64,000 nucleotides of DNA from Mesorhizobium sophorae (GCF_002270415.1 NZ_NNRI01000001.1:1-64000); one strand, 5' to 3'; shown: positions 9,613 to 18,640, counted from the stretch's first letter. The notes: generated by a model from the letters alone, not told the origin. A program made the numbers and translations.

Positions 9613-10071
9613 TCAAGCTGCGGCCCGCATGCGATCCGCGGGATGCTGCAGGCGAAAGCCGATCGCCAGCCTGTTCCAGCCGTTGATCGTAGCGACGCCG
9701 ATCGACAGCGCGACGAGTTCATCTTCCGAGAAGGCCTTCCGGGCTTCCTCGTAGACAGCGTCGGGCGCATGGGTTTCAGATATCCGGGTGAGGGCTTCCG
9801 CCCAGGCAAGAGCGGCCCGTTCGCGTTCCGTGTAGAGGGCAGACTCACGCCAAGCGTCGAGCAGCAGCAGCCGGTCGTCGGCCTCGCCCAGCTTGATGGC
9901 GTCTTGCCGATGCATGTGCAGGCAATGCGCGCAGCCGTTCATTTGCGACACCCGCAACTTCACGAGTTCGAGCAGCTTTGGGTCGAAGCTGTTGGCAAGC
10001 CAGCTCTCGACGGCGACGAGACCCTCGATGCCGCCGTTCTTGCGGGCCAGGAAATTCAGACGCTTGGTCAT
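9613..10071 (-). CDS. Carboxymuconolactone decarboxylase/AhpD-like protein
   Basis: A 152-residue all-helical protein with the AhpD redox signature VSQMNGCAHCLHMHRQDA, i.e. a CxxC pair followed by His. The family reduces peroxiredoxins or acts as an alkylhydroperoxidase; some members are decarboxylases without the Cys pair, so the CxxC here favours a redox role. The start at 10071 is chosen over upstream ATGs because GGAG lies 6 nt before it. The gene lies 59 nt upstream of the HD gene and 88 nt downstream of the CBS gene. Partner and substrate are unknown. Confidence 0.88.
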   Translation of the reverse strand: MTKRLNFLARKNGGIEGLVAVESWLANSFDPKLLELVKLRVSQMNGCAHCLHMHRQDAIKLGEADDRLLLLDAWRESALYTERERAALAWAEALTRISETHAPDAVYEEARKAFSEDELVALSIGVATINGWNRLAIGFRLQHPADRMRAAA

Positions 10072-10159
10072 GTGAGACTCCATAATGTCGGTTGATGGGT
10101 TGAGTTTCTCGCGGGGGCGCCGACGCTGTTTCGTCGGCGCCGACTGCTGACGATCGCGG

Positions 10160-10597
10160 TTAGCGATAGCCGACACCGGCGACGTAGTTGGAGAGGATCT
10201 GATCCTGGATCTCTTCCTGTTCGAACAGAGCTTTCATCGCGTCGCGTATGTCGAGAACACCGATAGGCCGGGCGCCTGCGTCGACCACGGGCATGTTCTG
10301 CAGGTTGGTGGCAGCCATTGTCTGCCACACCTCATGCAGATCATCCTCCGGCGTGCACGAAACGATCTGTCTGCTCATCAGGGCTGAAACTGGCGGCACT
10401 GACGTCGCCGAACTGACGAGATGGCGGACGAGGTCAGATTTGCTCAGCACGCCTTCGGCGCCGCCGTTGCCATTGCAGACCACGACAAGACCGATGCCGG
10501 GCCTGGAAAGCGAAAGGGCGGCCGCTTGCACCGTGGCATTGACGTCGATCACGGCAAGGCGCGGCGACGTCAAGGCATGCAGTTTGTCGATAAGCAT
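10160..10597 (-). CDS. Two-CBS-domain protein
   Basis: A 145-residue protein made almost entirely of two CBS motifs (about residues 10-65 and 75-135), the second with LQNMPVVDAGARPIGVLDIRD, a classic CBS loop-strand. CBS pairs bind adenosine nucleotides and usually sense energy charge or regulate a partner protein. Nothing here marks a catalytic domain. It lies between a cupin gene (43 nt upstream) and the AhpD-like gene. The partner is not evident. Confidence 0.88.
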   Translation of the reverse strand: MLIDKLHALTSPRLAVIDVNATVQAAALSLSRPGIGLVVVCNGNGGAEGVLSKSDLVRHLVSSATSVPPVSALMSRQIVSCTPEDDLHEVWQTMAATNLQNMPVVDAGARPIGVLDIRDAMKALFEQEEIQDQILSNYVAGVGYR

Positions 10598-10640
10598 TGC
10601 AGCCGTCCTCCATGTTCAAACCGATCCGGGATGCTCGACC

Positions 10641-11057
10641 TCAGTCGTCGTTGTATGTGGTCAGCTCCGTTTCACTGGTGTCGACGACGAAAACAGCCAG
10701 AAGCTTGGCGGGTTCGGTCGCACTGGCATTTTCGCTGACGCCGTGACGGTCGCCCGGAAATTCGGAGAAGCTTTCGCCGGCGCGATATGTCGTGACCGGC
10801 CCGTCATTGACCTGGCTGCGGATTGCGCCTTCGAGAACCGTCGCAAAGATGAACGCGGATTTTGGATGCGTATGTCCAGCAGAAGTGCCGCCCGGTTCGT
10901 ATTCGACGAGCACGGCGCGCATGCTCTTGCCCGGCACGTTCGGCAGCGTGTGGTCGTAGATCAGCGTGGCCTTGTCGCCATGGGAATCATGGGCGAGCGC
11001 CGGGACCGTGACGAGACTGGTTGTGATAGCGGCGGTGCAGAGGATTGTTCTGATCAT
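10641..11057 (-). CDS. Exported cupin-domain protein
   Basis: A 138-residue protein with an N-terminal signal peptide (MIRTILCTAAITTSLVTV, predicted cleavage after ALA) followed by a single cupin_2 barrel. The metal-binding motif reads GHTHPKSAFIFATVLEG, with a second His in PGDRHGVSE. Periplasmic location is likely. Its activity is unknown; single-domain cupins can be dioxygenases, isomerases or binding proteins. It resembles in plan the exported cupin at 21806. Upstream is the exported alpha/beta hydrolase (89-nt gap). Confidence 0.85.
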   Translation of the reverse strand: MIRTILCTAAITTSLVTVPALAHDSHGDKATLIYDHTLPNVPGKSMRAVLVEYEPGGTSAGHTHPKSAFIFATVLEGAIRSQVNDGPVTTYRAGESFSEFPGDRHGVSENASATEPAKLLAVFVVDTSETELTTYNDD

Positions 11058-11146
11058 TGTCGTGACTCCGGTTGGGTGTGTGATGGGGGATCGCCGGCCG
11101 GGGAGGGACGACCGGCGATCGGGCTCGCGCCAGGTACGGCGCTAGT

Positions 11147-12130
11147 CTATGAGCTAATGAATGCCATCAGCTCGGCGTTGACCTGGTCCTGATGCGTGGC
11201 GGTGATGCCGTGCGGCGCGCCCGGATAGTAGATGTCCCTGGCACCCTTGATCAGCTTTGCCGACTTCCGCGCCGAGTCCTTAACCGGCACGATCTGATCG
11301 TCTTCCCCGTGCAGGACCAGCGTCGGGACATCGAATTTCTTGAGGTCCTCGGTGAAGTCCGTCTCTGAGAATGCCTTGACGCTCTCATAGGCGTTCTTTG
11401 CGCCGGCCTGCATGCTCCACAACCAGAACTGGTCCAACGTGCCCTGCGAGACCTTGGCGCCTGGCCGGTTGGCGCCGTAGAAGGCGAGCGCCAGGTCCTT
11501 GTAGTATTGCGACCGATCGCCCGCGACGCCGGCACGGATGCCGTCAAAGACTTCCATCGGCAGGCCTTCAGGGTTGGCCTCGGTCTTCAGCATGATCGGC
11601 GGAACGGCAGCAATGAGAACCGCCTTGGCGACCCGGCCGGTTCCGTGCCGACCGATGTAGCGGGCGACCTCGCCGCCGCCAGTGGAGTGACCCACTAGCG
11701 TGGCGTCCTTGAGGTCTAGTGTTTCGATGACGGAAGCGAGATCATCGGCATAGCCGTTCATGTCGTTGCCGGAGGAAGCCTGGCTCGACCGGCCGTGCCC
11801 GCGCCGGTCGTGTGCGACAACGCGGAACCCGTTCTGCGCGAGGAAGAGCATCTGGCCATCCCAGGCGTCGGCATTCAGCGGCCAGCCGTGAGAGAAGGTG
11901 ACGACCGGGCCTGTGCCCCAGTCCTTATAGTAGATTTCCGTGCCGTCCTTGGTGGTGATCGTGCTCATGGTCGTTGATCCTTTGGTTGAGGTGGAAGAGG
12001 GAAGGTTTCGCTTCCCTTCCGCCTGTGCGGTCGCGGCCCGTGACAGGCCGACCGCAACCGTTGCGGCAAGGGCGCCTAACAACACATCGCGGCGCGATGC
12101 TTGGGTGTGGGAAGGAAGGTGCTCTTTCAT
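11147..12130 (-). CDS. Tat-exported alpha/beta hydrolase, non-haem chloroperoxidase-like
   Basis: A 327-residue alpha/beta hydrolase with an intact triad: nucleophile Ser149 in VGHSTGGGE, Asp in HGEDDQIVP and His in APHGIT. It resembles the non-haem haloperoxidase/esterase subgroup, whose proteins usually begin near [18 protein letters not shown]. Here that conventional start is residue 55, and 54 extra residues provide a twin-arginine signal ([11 protein letters not shown]...ATAQA), so the main product should be periplasmic. ATG 12130 has AGGAG 6 nt upstream. The internal Met55 also has a GGA-containing sequence before it, so a cytoplasmic form is conceivable. It sits in the minus-strand stress-type run between an NmrA-like gene and a cupin gene. 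Confidence 0.9.
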   Translation of the reverse strand: MKEHLPSHTQASRRDVLLGALAATVAVGLSRAATAQAEGKRNLPSSTSTKGSTTMSTITTKDGTEIYYKDWGTGPVVTFSHGWPLNADAWDGQMLFLAQNGFRVVAHDRRGHGRSSQASSGNDMNGYADDLASVIETLDLKDATLVGHSTGGGEVARYIGRHGTGRVAKAVLIAAVPPIMLKTEANPEGLPMEVFDGIRAGVAGDRSQYYKDLALAFYGANRPGAKVSQGTLDQFWLWSMQAGAKNAYESVKAFSETDFTEDLKKFDVPTLVLHGEDDQIVPVKDSARKSAKLIKGARDIYYPGAPHGITATHQDQVNAELMAFISS

Positions 12131-12202
12131 TGTTTGCTCCTTCGTGTTTCAAGCTCGAGGCCCGCGCGACATCCGGCGACGCGCGGCCACGGGTGGAGCC
12201 GC

Positions 12203-12961
12203 TCAATGCGGCTGAGGCGAGGCGTGGTTGAACCAGTCTTCGAAGCGCTTGGCGCCGATCCGCGGGTGATCGCCGGGGACGAGCGACCGGTCGTCCAGCT
12301 CCGTGCCGAAATAGAGGGCGTCAGGATCCGCATTCACCTTGCGCGGATCGTTCGTCGCCTTCAGAAACTGCGCGACTAGGTCGCTCATGCGAACCGGCGC
12401 GGGGCCGGCGATCTCGATCACGCCGTTGACAGGCGGCGAAAGCGCCACATCGGTCATGATGTCGGCGACGTCGTCAGAAGCGATCGGCTGAAAATAGGCA
12501 GACGGAACCGTTGCAATATTTCCCACCGTTCCCGACTGCGCGATGCCGCCCAGGAACTCGAAAAACTGCGTCGAGTGAACAATGGTGTAGGGGATGCCGG
12601 AGCCCCGGATCAGCTTTTCCTGAGCCATTTTGGCGCGCATATATCCGCTCTTGGGCAGACGCTCGGCCCCCACGATCGAAAGCGCGATGTGGTGTTTCAC
12701 GCCAGCCCGCTTTTCCGCGGCGAGCAGGTTTCGGCCGGACGTCTCGAAGAACTCCAGGACAGCCTTGTCCTCGAAGGATGGGGAATTCGCCAGATCGATG
12801 ACGACCTGCGCTCCCGTAAGCGCTTCGGTCAATCCTTCGCCTGTGATCGTATTGACACCCGAGTTTGGCGACGCAGCGAGCACTTCATGGCCCTTCTTGC
12901 GCAGCCTCTCGACCGTCTTCGAGCCGATGAGGCCGGTTCCGCCTATCACGACGATTTTCAT
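12203..12961 (-). CDS. NmrA-like NAD(P)-binding SDR-family protein
   Basis: A 252-residue atypical short-chain dehydrogenase with the Rossmann motif IGGTGLIGSKT at the N-terminus, YMRAKMAQE in place of the usual YxxxK region, and the NmrA-type segment IPYTIVHSTQFFEF. Such proteins act as NAD(P)H-binding redox sensors or quinone/azoreductase-like enzymes. ATG 12961 is chosen because GGAGG precedes it; the frame is open further upstream but without an RBS. It is probably the first gene of the minus-strand run ending at 8903. Confidence 0.87.
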   Translation of the reverse strand: MKIVVIGGTGLIGSKTVERLRKKGHEVLAASPNSGVNTITGEGLTEALTGAQVVIDLANSPSFEDKAVLEFFETSGRNLLAAEKRAGVKHHIALSIVGAERLPKSGYMRAKMAQEKLIRGSGIPYTIVHSTQFFEFLGGIAQSGTVGNIATVPSAYFQPIASDDVADIMTDVALSPPVNGVIEIAGPAPVRMSDLVAQFLKATNDPRKVNADPDALYFGTELDDRSLVPGDHPRIGAKRFEDWFNHASPQPH

Positions 12962-13378
12962 GGTCGAACCTCCTTGTTCGCATTCTAGGGATTGGGTTGT
13001 CTGCTTGAGCGGCCTTCCAGCCGGCACATCACGCTGCCTTCGCGGCAAACAATGCGACGGAGACGCCGGCCAAACTATCGAACGGAAGCATCTGTCGTTT
13101 GATGCGAAGGTCTAGTACCGATGCTTTCAGAGACGGGGGGATTCTAGTCAGTATGGGACGAGGGGCAGTGCCAGTGCATTGGTCGAACGGACCATCGGCG
13201 TAGCTGGTCGATCCTCCCGCACACATCGAGCCGCCTCCCGGGGAGCTTGCGGTAGGCCATCCTATCCGGCTGCGCGCGTCGTCCTGATCCTCGACCCAAT
13301 CGACCGTGGGTGCCTGCCCACATAATGTTTTCGGCACGACCACAGCAGTTTCGCGCCCGGGGATTGGAGGGACGTCAA
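12962..13378. other. Divergent intergenic region
   Basis: This stretch separates the minus-strand NmrA-like gene from the plus-strand kinase and should hold both promoters. I found no clear operator or hairpin. Confidence 0.4.
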
Positions 13379-14164
13379 TTGTCACGCGCAGAAGCAAGAC
13401 CAGGCACGATTGGCGACAATGGCTTTGATAGGAAGGCCGAAGTTGCGCTGCACGCCAGCCGTACGGAGCAGCCGACCGCCGGCATCGTTCATGACCTGGG
13501 CAATCTCATTCAGGTCGCATCATCAGCGCTGAACCGCGTCGCGCGGGACCCAAGCGTCTCAATGGCTCCAGCCCTTGAGCCCGTGATCGCCAGTGCCAGG
13601 ACGGCGCTGCAACGCGCTGGCGCGCTCGTCCGAGATACAATGGGCAGAGCCTTGGAGGCTCCCAAAGAAATCGAACACACGGACTTGAGCAGCTGCCTGG
13701 CTGAGGTCGAAACTCTCATCCGAAGCGCATGGGAGCTGCAGATCCGGCTCGAGGTCCGTGTCGGATCCGATTTGCCTCCCGCGATATGCGATCGTTTGGG
13801 CCTGCAGAACGCGGTCCTGAATCTCGTGTTCAATGCGCGCGACGCGATGCCCGAGGGCGGCTCGATCTCGATAGACGCCGCATTGGCGGATAAAGGCCAT
13901 GGCGCCCTTGTCGAGCTCCGCGTCGCAGACACCGGTATCGGCATGACCCAGGAAACCATGGCTCGCGCCTTTGATCCTTTCTTCACCACGAAGTGCCAAG
14001 GCCTGGGCGGTATCGGCTTGCCGATGGTGAAGCATTTCGCCGAGCAGTACGACGGCAGTGTCGAAATCGACAGCGCGCTCGGGTCAGGCACAACCGTAAT
14101 CTTGCGGTTGCCCGCGGCGCCGGCGCGAGCGGACGGCCGGCCACAGCTGCAACCGAATAGCTGA
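13379..14164 (+). CDS. Short soluble sensor histidine kinase lacking a sensor domain
   Basis: Transmitter-only histidine kinase of about 261 residues. The H-box is AGIVHDLGNLIQVASSAL, followed by the N box (NLVFNARDAMPEGG), DTGIGM, and DPFFTTKCQGLGGIGLPM. There is no transmembrane segment and no PAS, GAF or receiver domain; the ~40-residue N-terminus has no recognisable fold. I prefer TTG 13379 because GGAGGG (13366-13371) is 7 nt upstream, although GTG 13310 gives a longer product. It stands alone, with no response regulator beside it; the receiver-only protein at 7705 is a possible but untested partner. Confidence 0.8.
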   Translation: MSRAEARPGTIGDNGFDRKAEVALHASRTEQPTAGIVHDLGNLIQVASSALNRVARDPSVSMAPALEPVIASARTALQRAGALVRDTMGRALEAPKEIEHTDLSSCLAEVETLIRSAWELQIRLEVRVGSDLPPAICDRLGLQNAVLNLVFNARDAMPEGGSISIDAALADKGHGALVELRVADTGIGMTQETMARAFDPFFTTKCQGLGGIGLPMVKHFAEQYDGSVEIDSALGSGTTVILRLPAAPARADGRPQLQPNS

Positions 14165-14241
14165 GGATCCTCACATGAACCCAGCGGTCACCGAAAATGC
14201 CTCGCAACATCGCTCCGAGCTGCCGATTGCCGATGGCATGC

Positions 14242-15318
14242 TTAGCGGCGTGCCTCGAGGACCATATTGAACGGTGTCTCGGTGGCGCGGCGGAACCGCT
14301 TGAACCCGCCGCCAGATACGACCTTGCGCAGCCTTGCCTCGCCGGCCTGTGCGCCGAGCCCCAGCCCAACCTCCTGCGACAGCGAGGCAGGCGTGCAGAT
14401 GAAGGTCGAGGCGGCGTAGTAGATGCGGCCGACCGGATTGAGGTTCGCCGAAAGCTGGTCGTTGGCGAAGGGCTCGACGATCATCCAGGTGCCGTCCGGC
14501 TTCAGTGCCTTGTGCACATGTTTGGCCGCGCCTTCCGGATCGCCCATGTCGTGCAGGCAGTCGAAGAAGGCGACAAGATCATAGGTGCCGGGGAAATCCT
14601 TGGCCGGCGCCACCTCGAAGCTGGTGTTGCCGGCAACACCGGCCTCCTTCGCCGCGGCCCGGGCGCGCTCGATCGACGGGGCGTGATAGTCGAAGCCGGT
14701 GAAGCGCGAGTTCGGGAAGGCCTTGGCCATCAGCACGGTCGAGGCGCCGTGGCCGCATCCGACATCGGCGACGTCTATGCCGCGCTCCAGCTTCTCGACG
14801 ACACCGTCGAGCGCCGGCAGCCAGGAGCCGATCAGATTGGCGTTGTAGCCCGGCCGGAAGAAACGTTCGGTGCCGCGGAACAGGCAAGCGCTGTGATCGT
14901 GCCAGCCGAGCCCCTTGCCGGAGCGGAAGGCCTGCCTGACCTTCTCCTCATCCAGCCACAGCGTCGAGACCACCTCGAACGCGCCGGCCATGAAGGCCGG
15001 GCTGTCCTCGTTGACGAAGACCTGCTCCTGCTCGGGGCTGAGGTAGAAGCTGTCGCCGGCCTCGTCATATTCGACATAGCCGGCTGCCGCCTGCGCCGAG
15101 AGCCATTCGCGGACCAGCCGTTCCTGCGTGCCGGTCCTTTTGGCGAGCTGGCCGGAGGTCATCTTGCCGCCCTCGCTCATGGCCGAGAACAGGCCAAGCC
15201 TGTCTCCCAGCAGTACCGCCGCTCCGGTGGTGATGGCGCCGAGATCGCCGACCATCTTTCCCAGCAGAGCTTCCAGTTTTTCCTGATTGGGCTGATTGTC
15301 CTTGTTGCGCTCCAGCAT
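14242..15318 (-). CDS. Class I SAM-dependent methyltransferase with N-terminal winged helix
   Basis: A 358-residue protein. The N-terminal ~90 residues look like the winged-helix/dimerisation domain of Rv2258c-like methyltransferases (TSGQLAKRTGTQERLVREWL). The C-terminal half is a Rossmann methyltransferase with motif I VADVGCGHGASTVLMA and motif II ending in GFDYH. The ATG at 15318 is chosen because GGAGGAG lies just upstream; the longer frame to 15582 has no RBS. The substrate is unknown. It is separated from the upstream quinone reductase by about 260 nt with no gene, and converges on the kinase at 14164. Confidence 0.88.
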   Translation of the reverse strand: MLERNKDNQPNQEKLEALLGKMVGDLGAITTGAAVLLGDRLGLFSAMSEGGKMTSGQLAKRTGTQERLVREWLSAQAAAGYVEYDEAGDSFYLSPEQEQVFVNEDSPAFMAGAFEVVSTLWLDEEKVRQAFRSGKGLGWHDHSACLFRGTERFFRPGYNANLIGSWLPALDGVVEKLERGIDVADVGCGHGASTVLMAKAFPNSRFTGFDYHAPSIERARAAAKEAGVAGNTSFEVAPAKDFPGTYDLVAFFDCLHDMGDPEGAAKHVHKALKPDGTWMIVEPFANDQLSANLNPVGRIYYAASTFICTPASLSQEVGLGLGAQAGEARLRKVVSGGGFKRFRRATETPFNMVLEARR

Positions 15319-15578
15319 CGGCTTTCTCCTCCAACTCGATCCCAAACGCTTGCCACGGGCGACAAGCCTGCTCCCGTCACCAGGATGGCCTCGCCGTAAC
15401 AGTCCATTGTTCGCCCCGTGGCGACCAACTGTTACAACTTCACAGCAACGTGATCGCTGCCTGAAAATTCTCAGCGAGAGCAGGACCTCAAATCGTCGGT
15501 GCATCAGAGCAAACCTGCTAGCCCAGGAACCGCGGTCGGCGTGTGGCGTCCGGACCAGTAAGCTGAACAGTGCTTCTC

Positions 15579-16286
15579 TCACGCCGATTTCAAGACATGG
15601 GCGTCGTCGAAGTCCGCGAGCTTCGGATAAGCGATAGTGGGGGCATGCGCGAGGCTGAGGACGCGTTCACGGTAACGATCGAGGCAGGCCCGGCGTTCGC
15701 CGTCGCTGACGCGCGCTGGTGTGTGCACAAGGCACGGCTCGATCACCGTGAAGCCGACAAAGTAGAGCATGCCGTGGTTGATCGGGAACAGGATTGCGTC
15801 GATCGGGCCGTTCAGTCCTCGGCTCGAATAGATCGGCGGCGGTCCGCCGATTGTGACGGAACACATCGCGCGCTTTCCCGCGAAGACGCCGCGATCATAC
15901 CATTTGCCGCCACCATAGATCTTGCCACCCGACGCGAACACTCGGTCAACCCAGCCCTTGAGGATCGCCGGCAGCCCGAACCACCAGAGCGGAAACTGCA
16001 GGATCAAGACGTCGCACCAGAAAAGCTTGTCCATCTCCGCCTGGATGTCTGGAGCAAATCCGTCGTGGGCGGCCGCATTCGCCTCCTCAGCCTGCTGGCG
16101 GTAGTAGGTCGCGTCGCGCACGGTCGTGAAGTTGCGGCGATCTGATACTGGATTGAAGCCCATGGCGTAGAGATCGGAAACAACGACCTCGTGTCCCGCC
16201 GCAGACAACGCCCCCTGCGCCGCGCTGGTCAGGGCGCCATTGAAGCTGTTGGGCTCGGGGTGGGCGTGAACGATGAAGACGCGCAC
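15579..16286 (-). CDS. NAD(P)H:quinone oxidoreductase, flavodoxin-fold
   Basis: A 235-residue FMN/FAD enzyme of the NQO1/KefF/MdaB-like family. The dinucleotide-fold start FIVHAHPEPNSFNGAL and the signature LILQFPLWWFGLPAILKGWVDRV are intact, and GGPPPIYSSRG fits the flavin-binding loop. Members carry out two-electron reduction of quinones and protect against redox cycling. GTG start 16286 lies 26 nt after the DoxX gene on the same strand, so it probably extends the bufferin operon. If so, a quinone reductase is coupled to copper handling, which makes chemical sense but is inference. Confidence 0.9.
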   Translation of the reverse strand: MRVFIVHAHPEPNSFNGALTSAAQGALSAAGHEVVVSDLYAMGFNPVSDRRNFTTVRDATYYRQQAEEANAAAHDGFAPDIQAEMDKLFWCDVLILQFPLWWFGLPAILKGWVDRVFASGGKIYGGGKWYDRGVFAGKRAMCSVTIGGPPPIYSSRGLNGPIDAILFPINHGMLYFVGFTVIEPCLVHTPARVSDGERRACLDRYRERVLSLAHAPTIAYPKLADFDDAHVLKSA

Positions 16287-16312
16287 CGTGCTGTTCCCAC
16301 TCGATCGAAATG

Positions 16313-16801
16313 TTAATTTTTCGATGCCGAAAAGGTCCGCTCGGCGATATGGTCAAGCGAGAAGACGCCAGCCCCGCGCGTCAGCACAAGCAGCAGCAGC
16401 GACGCCCACAGCAGGTGCTCTGCCCAGTTTTCCGGATAAACGAAGATCTGGATGACAGACACGACGCCGAGCAGCATCAGCGCTGCAAGGCGCGAAAACA
16501 GCCCGAGGAAAATCAACACCGAGCCCGTGAGTTCTGCGGCCGTCGCGAGCGGCGCCGCGATCGACGGATCGATGAACGGCAGATTGTATTCATTGGCAAA
16601 CAGCTGCAGCGTGACCGGCCAGGATGCCAGTTTCGACTGCGCAGATTGCCAGAAGACATGTCCGACCGCGACGCGGGCCGCGAGCTGGATCAGCGAAAAT
16701 GGAATGCGTTCGGGCAGCTTGATGATGCGCCGGCAGACGCCGACCAAGCCGCTCGGGCCGGTCGAGGGATGATCTGAAATTGCGGTCATGACTGTCTCCA
16801 T
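16313..16801 (-). CDS. DoxX-family membrane protein of the bufferin operon
   Basis: A 162-residue inner-membrane protein with four predicted helices and the DoxX-type features RVAVGHVFWQSAQSKL and LASLLLLVLTRG-like final helix. DoxX proteins accompany many DUF692/DUF2282 operons, and this is their fourth member in the Caulobacter-type bufferin arrangement. The ATG at 16801 overlaps the bufC stop by one base (TGATG). A second ATG at 16789 has GGAG 6 nt upstream and could be the real start. A role in electron transfer or quinone interaction has been proposed for DoxX proteins but is not established. Confidence 0.88.
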   Translation of the reverse strand: METVMTAISDHPSTGPSGLVGVCRRIIKLPERIPFSLIQLAARVAVGHVFWQSAQSKLASWPVTLQLFANEYNLPFIDPSIAAPLATAAELTGSVLIFLGLFSRLAALMLLGVVSVIQIFVYPENWAEHLLWASLLLLVLTRGAGVFSLDHIAERTFSASKN

Positions 16802-17586
16802 CAGTTTGAGAGGGAATGCATGGTGATGCGCACGTTTGTGACGAGCCCGTCAGCGAACAGGCGCACGAGCGCGCGCACGGGTTCGAAGTTCGGTTCGAGC
16901 GCAAGCGCGCGGCTTGCACCATGCTCGAGGCCGAGGCCGTGCTTGAGAGAATGCCGGAAGGCGAAGTCTGCTCGGTCGAGGAGAATTAGGCGGACGCTGT
17001 TCCCGGTCCGCCACAACGCCACGCGTTCCGGACGTCTCGCCCAGGTGCAATGCCGATCGACTGTTGTGCCCCGCTGGTGCGCCGTCCACACCGACAGAAT
17101 CGACCAGTGTGAAACGATCAGCCTGAGCGATGGCTGCAGCAGGATATCGGGTGAAGGTCCCAGGTCGATTTTGTCATAGTCGGCAAGGCTGCGGGCTGGC
17201 AGCGAAGCCGTATCGAGTGCCTCGGCGATGGCCCATTCGAGCCGCGCCGTTTCAGCGACGATCGGCATGTCGGACAGCGTGTCGATCGTCTTCAGGAAGC
17301 GCGGGAAGCCGGCGCCGTAGCGCGACAGCCGCGTCTCCACCGGCGGATGGCGTCGGATGAATTCGCTCGCCACGAAACGGAAGAAGCGTTCGTCGACCAT
17401 GCGCACGGTGACGGGAAAGACCGCCATCAACACCGCAGTGAGCGAACTGCGCGTGTTGTTCTGGTAGATGCGCAGGCGGGCCAATGGATCGGCCTTGCCG
17501 GCGGTCAGCATTTTCGCGGAGACCATTGGTTCGATGGCAAGCACCGAGCGCGCCATGGTGGTCTGCAGGTTTTCAAGCGGCAACAT
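16801..17586 (-). CDS. bufC: BufC-like DUF2063-containing protein
   Basis: A 261-residue protein whose N-terminal ~100 residues are the DUF2063 helical domain (RLRIYQNNTRSSLTAVL...FPVTVRMV). The C-terminal part is a variable alpha/beta domain. In bufferin and methanobactin-like systems the DUF2063/BufC protein is the partner that presents the precursor peptide to the DUF692 enzyme. The start at 17586 lies inside bufB: GGAGG is within the last codons of bufB and the genes overlap by 14 nt, which implies tight co-expression. Function is assigned from family and context; no catalytic residues are expected. Confidence 0.88.
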   Translation of the reverse strand: MLPLENLQTTMARSVLAIEPMVSAKMLTAGKADPLARLRIYQNNTRSSLTAVLMAVFPVTVRMVDERFFRFVASEFIRRHPPVETRLSRYGAGFPRFLKTIDTLSDMPIVAETARLEWAIAEALDTASLPARSLADYDKIDLGPSPDILLQPSLRLIVSHWSILSVWTAHQRGTTVDRHCTWARRPERVALWRTGNSVRLILLDRADFAFRHSLKHGLGLEHGASRALALEPNFEPVRALVRLFADGLVTNVRITMHSLSN

Positions 17587-18598
17587 CGTATCCTCCTTCC
17601 ATTGGCGTCAACGCTACCGGTATGGTTGCTCCGGCTTTTGCGGCAGCGAATGCTGCCAGCACTGGCATGCTGGTCCCCCCGCTTTCGAAGCGCGTGAGGG
17701 ACATCGGTCGGGGTTTGGCTGTTTCAGCGTGTCTCGCAGCCTGCTTGCGGTTGAACATGATCGAAGCGGTGAGCATGTCGGCCCACATGGCTTCGCCAAG
17801 CAACACGTCGAGAACCGGAACGTCGGTATCCCATTCGATCAGGGTGGGGCGGGGTCCGAGCCAGCTAATGGCGTGCTGATAGAGAGACCAGACGACCGGC
17901 GGGACCCGCGAGCCGTGATCGTCGATGAGCACTGTGTCGGCTCCGACCTGATTGGTCGCATGGCCGGCAAGATGGATTTCGCCGATCGCTTCAGCCGGCA
18001 GCGCATCGATGAAGGCTTTGGCGTCATATTGCAAATTGTGTGCCGAGACCTGGACGTTGTTGACGTCCAGCAGCAGACCGCAACCGGTCCGCGCCACGAG
18101 TTCGGCCAGGAATTCAGCCTCGTTCATAGAGGAGTCGGCAAAGGCGACATAGGCGGACAGATTTTCGATCAGCACCTGACGCTTCAGCGTATCCTGGACG
18201 GTCGCGACATTGCGCGCCACGATCGCCAGCGCCTCTTCATCATAGCGTAGCGGCAGCAGATCGTTGAGATAGGCGCCGTCGGCGACGCTCCAGGCGAGGT
18301 GCTCGGAAACAAGATCGGGCTGGAAGCGCTCGCAGACCTTGCGCAACCGCTCGAGATGATGGCGATCCAATCCTCGCGCGCTGCCCAGCGACAGGCCGAC
18401 ACCATGCACCGACAACGGATAGGTCTGGCGCAACTGTTCCAGCGCCTCGACGCCGGCGCCGTCTCCCATGTAGTTCTCGGCATGAACCTCGAGCCAGCCT
18501 GCGGAAGGCCTTCGGGTCAGCATCTCGCCGATATGAGGGGAACGAAGACCGATGCCCGCGGTTGCGGGGATCGCGAGAGCTTGAAACACACGGGACAT
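17573..18598 (-). CDS. bufB: BufB-like DUF692 multinuclear iron oxidase (MNIO)
   Basis: RiPP-modifying enzyme of the DUF692/MbnB family, which uses an iron cluster in a TIM barrel to modify cysteines of a precursor peptide. The conserved ligand-bearing segments are present in order: EVHAENYMGDG, VHGVGLSLG, SEHLAW, IENLSAY, LDVNNVQVSA, IHLAGH, LIDDHGS and IEWDTDVP. The product has 341 residues; about 280 complete the barrel, and the remaining ~60 form an Ala-rich tail that overlaps the start of bufC. It follows the DUF2282 precursor gene by 43 nt. By analogy with Caulobacter bufferins, its product should be thiooxazole-type modified cysteines that bind copper. Confidence 0.93.
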   Translation of the reverse strand: MSRVFQALAIPATAGIGLRSPHIGEMLTRRPSAGWLEVHAENYMGDGAGVEALEQLRQTYPLSVHGVGLSLGSARGLDRHHLERLRKVCERFQPDLVSEHLAWSVADGAYLNDLLPLRYDEEALAIVARNVATVQDTLKRQVLIENLSAYVAFADSSMNEAEFLAELVARTGCGLLLDVNNVQVSAHNLQYDAKAFIDALPAEAIGEIHLAGHATNQVGADTVLIDDHGSRVPPVVWSLYQHAISWLGPRPTLIEWDTDVPVLDVLLGEAMWADMLTASIMFNRKQAARHAETAKPRPMSLTRFESGGTSMPVLAAFAAAKAGATIPVALTPMEGGYDVAA

Positions 18599-18640
18599 CG
18601 GTCTGCTCCTTTCAAGAGGTTGGCTTGGAGTCTGGATGGT

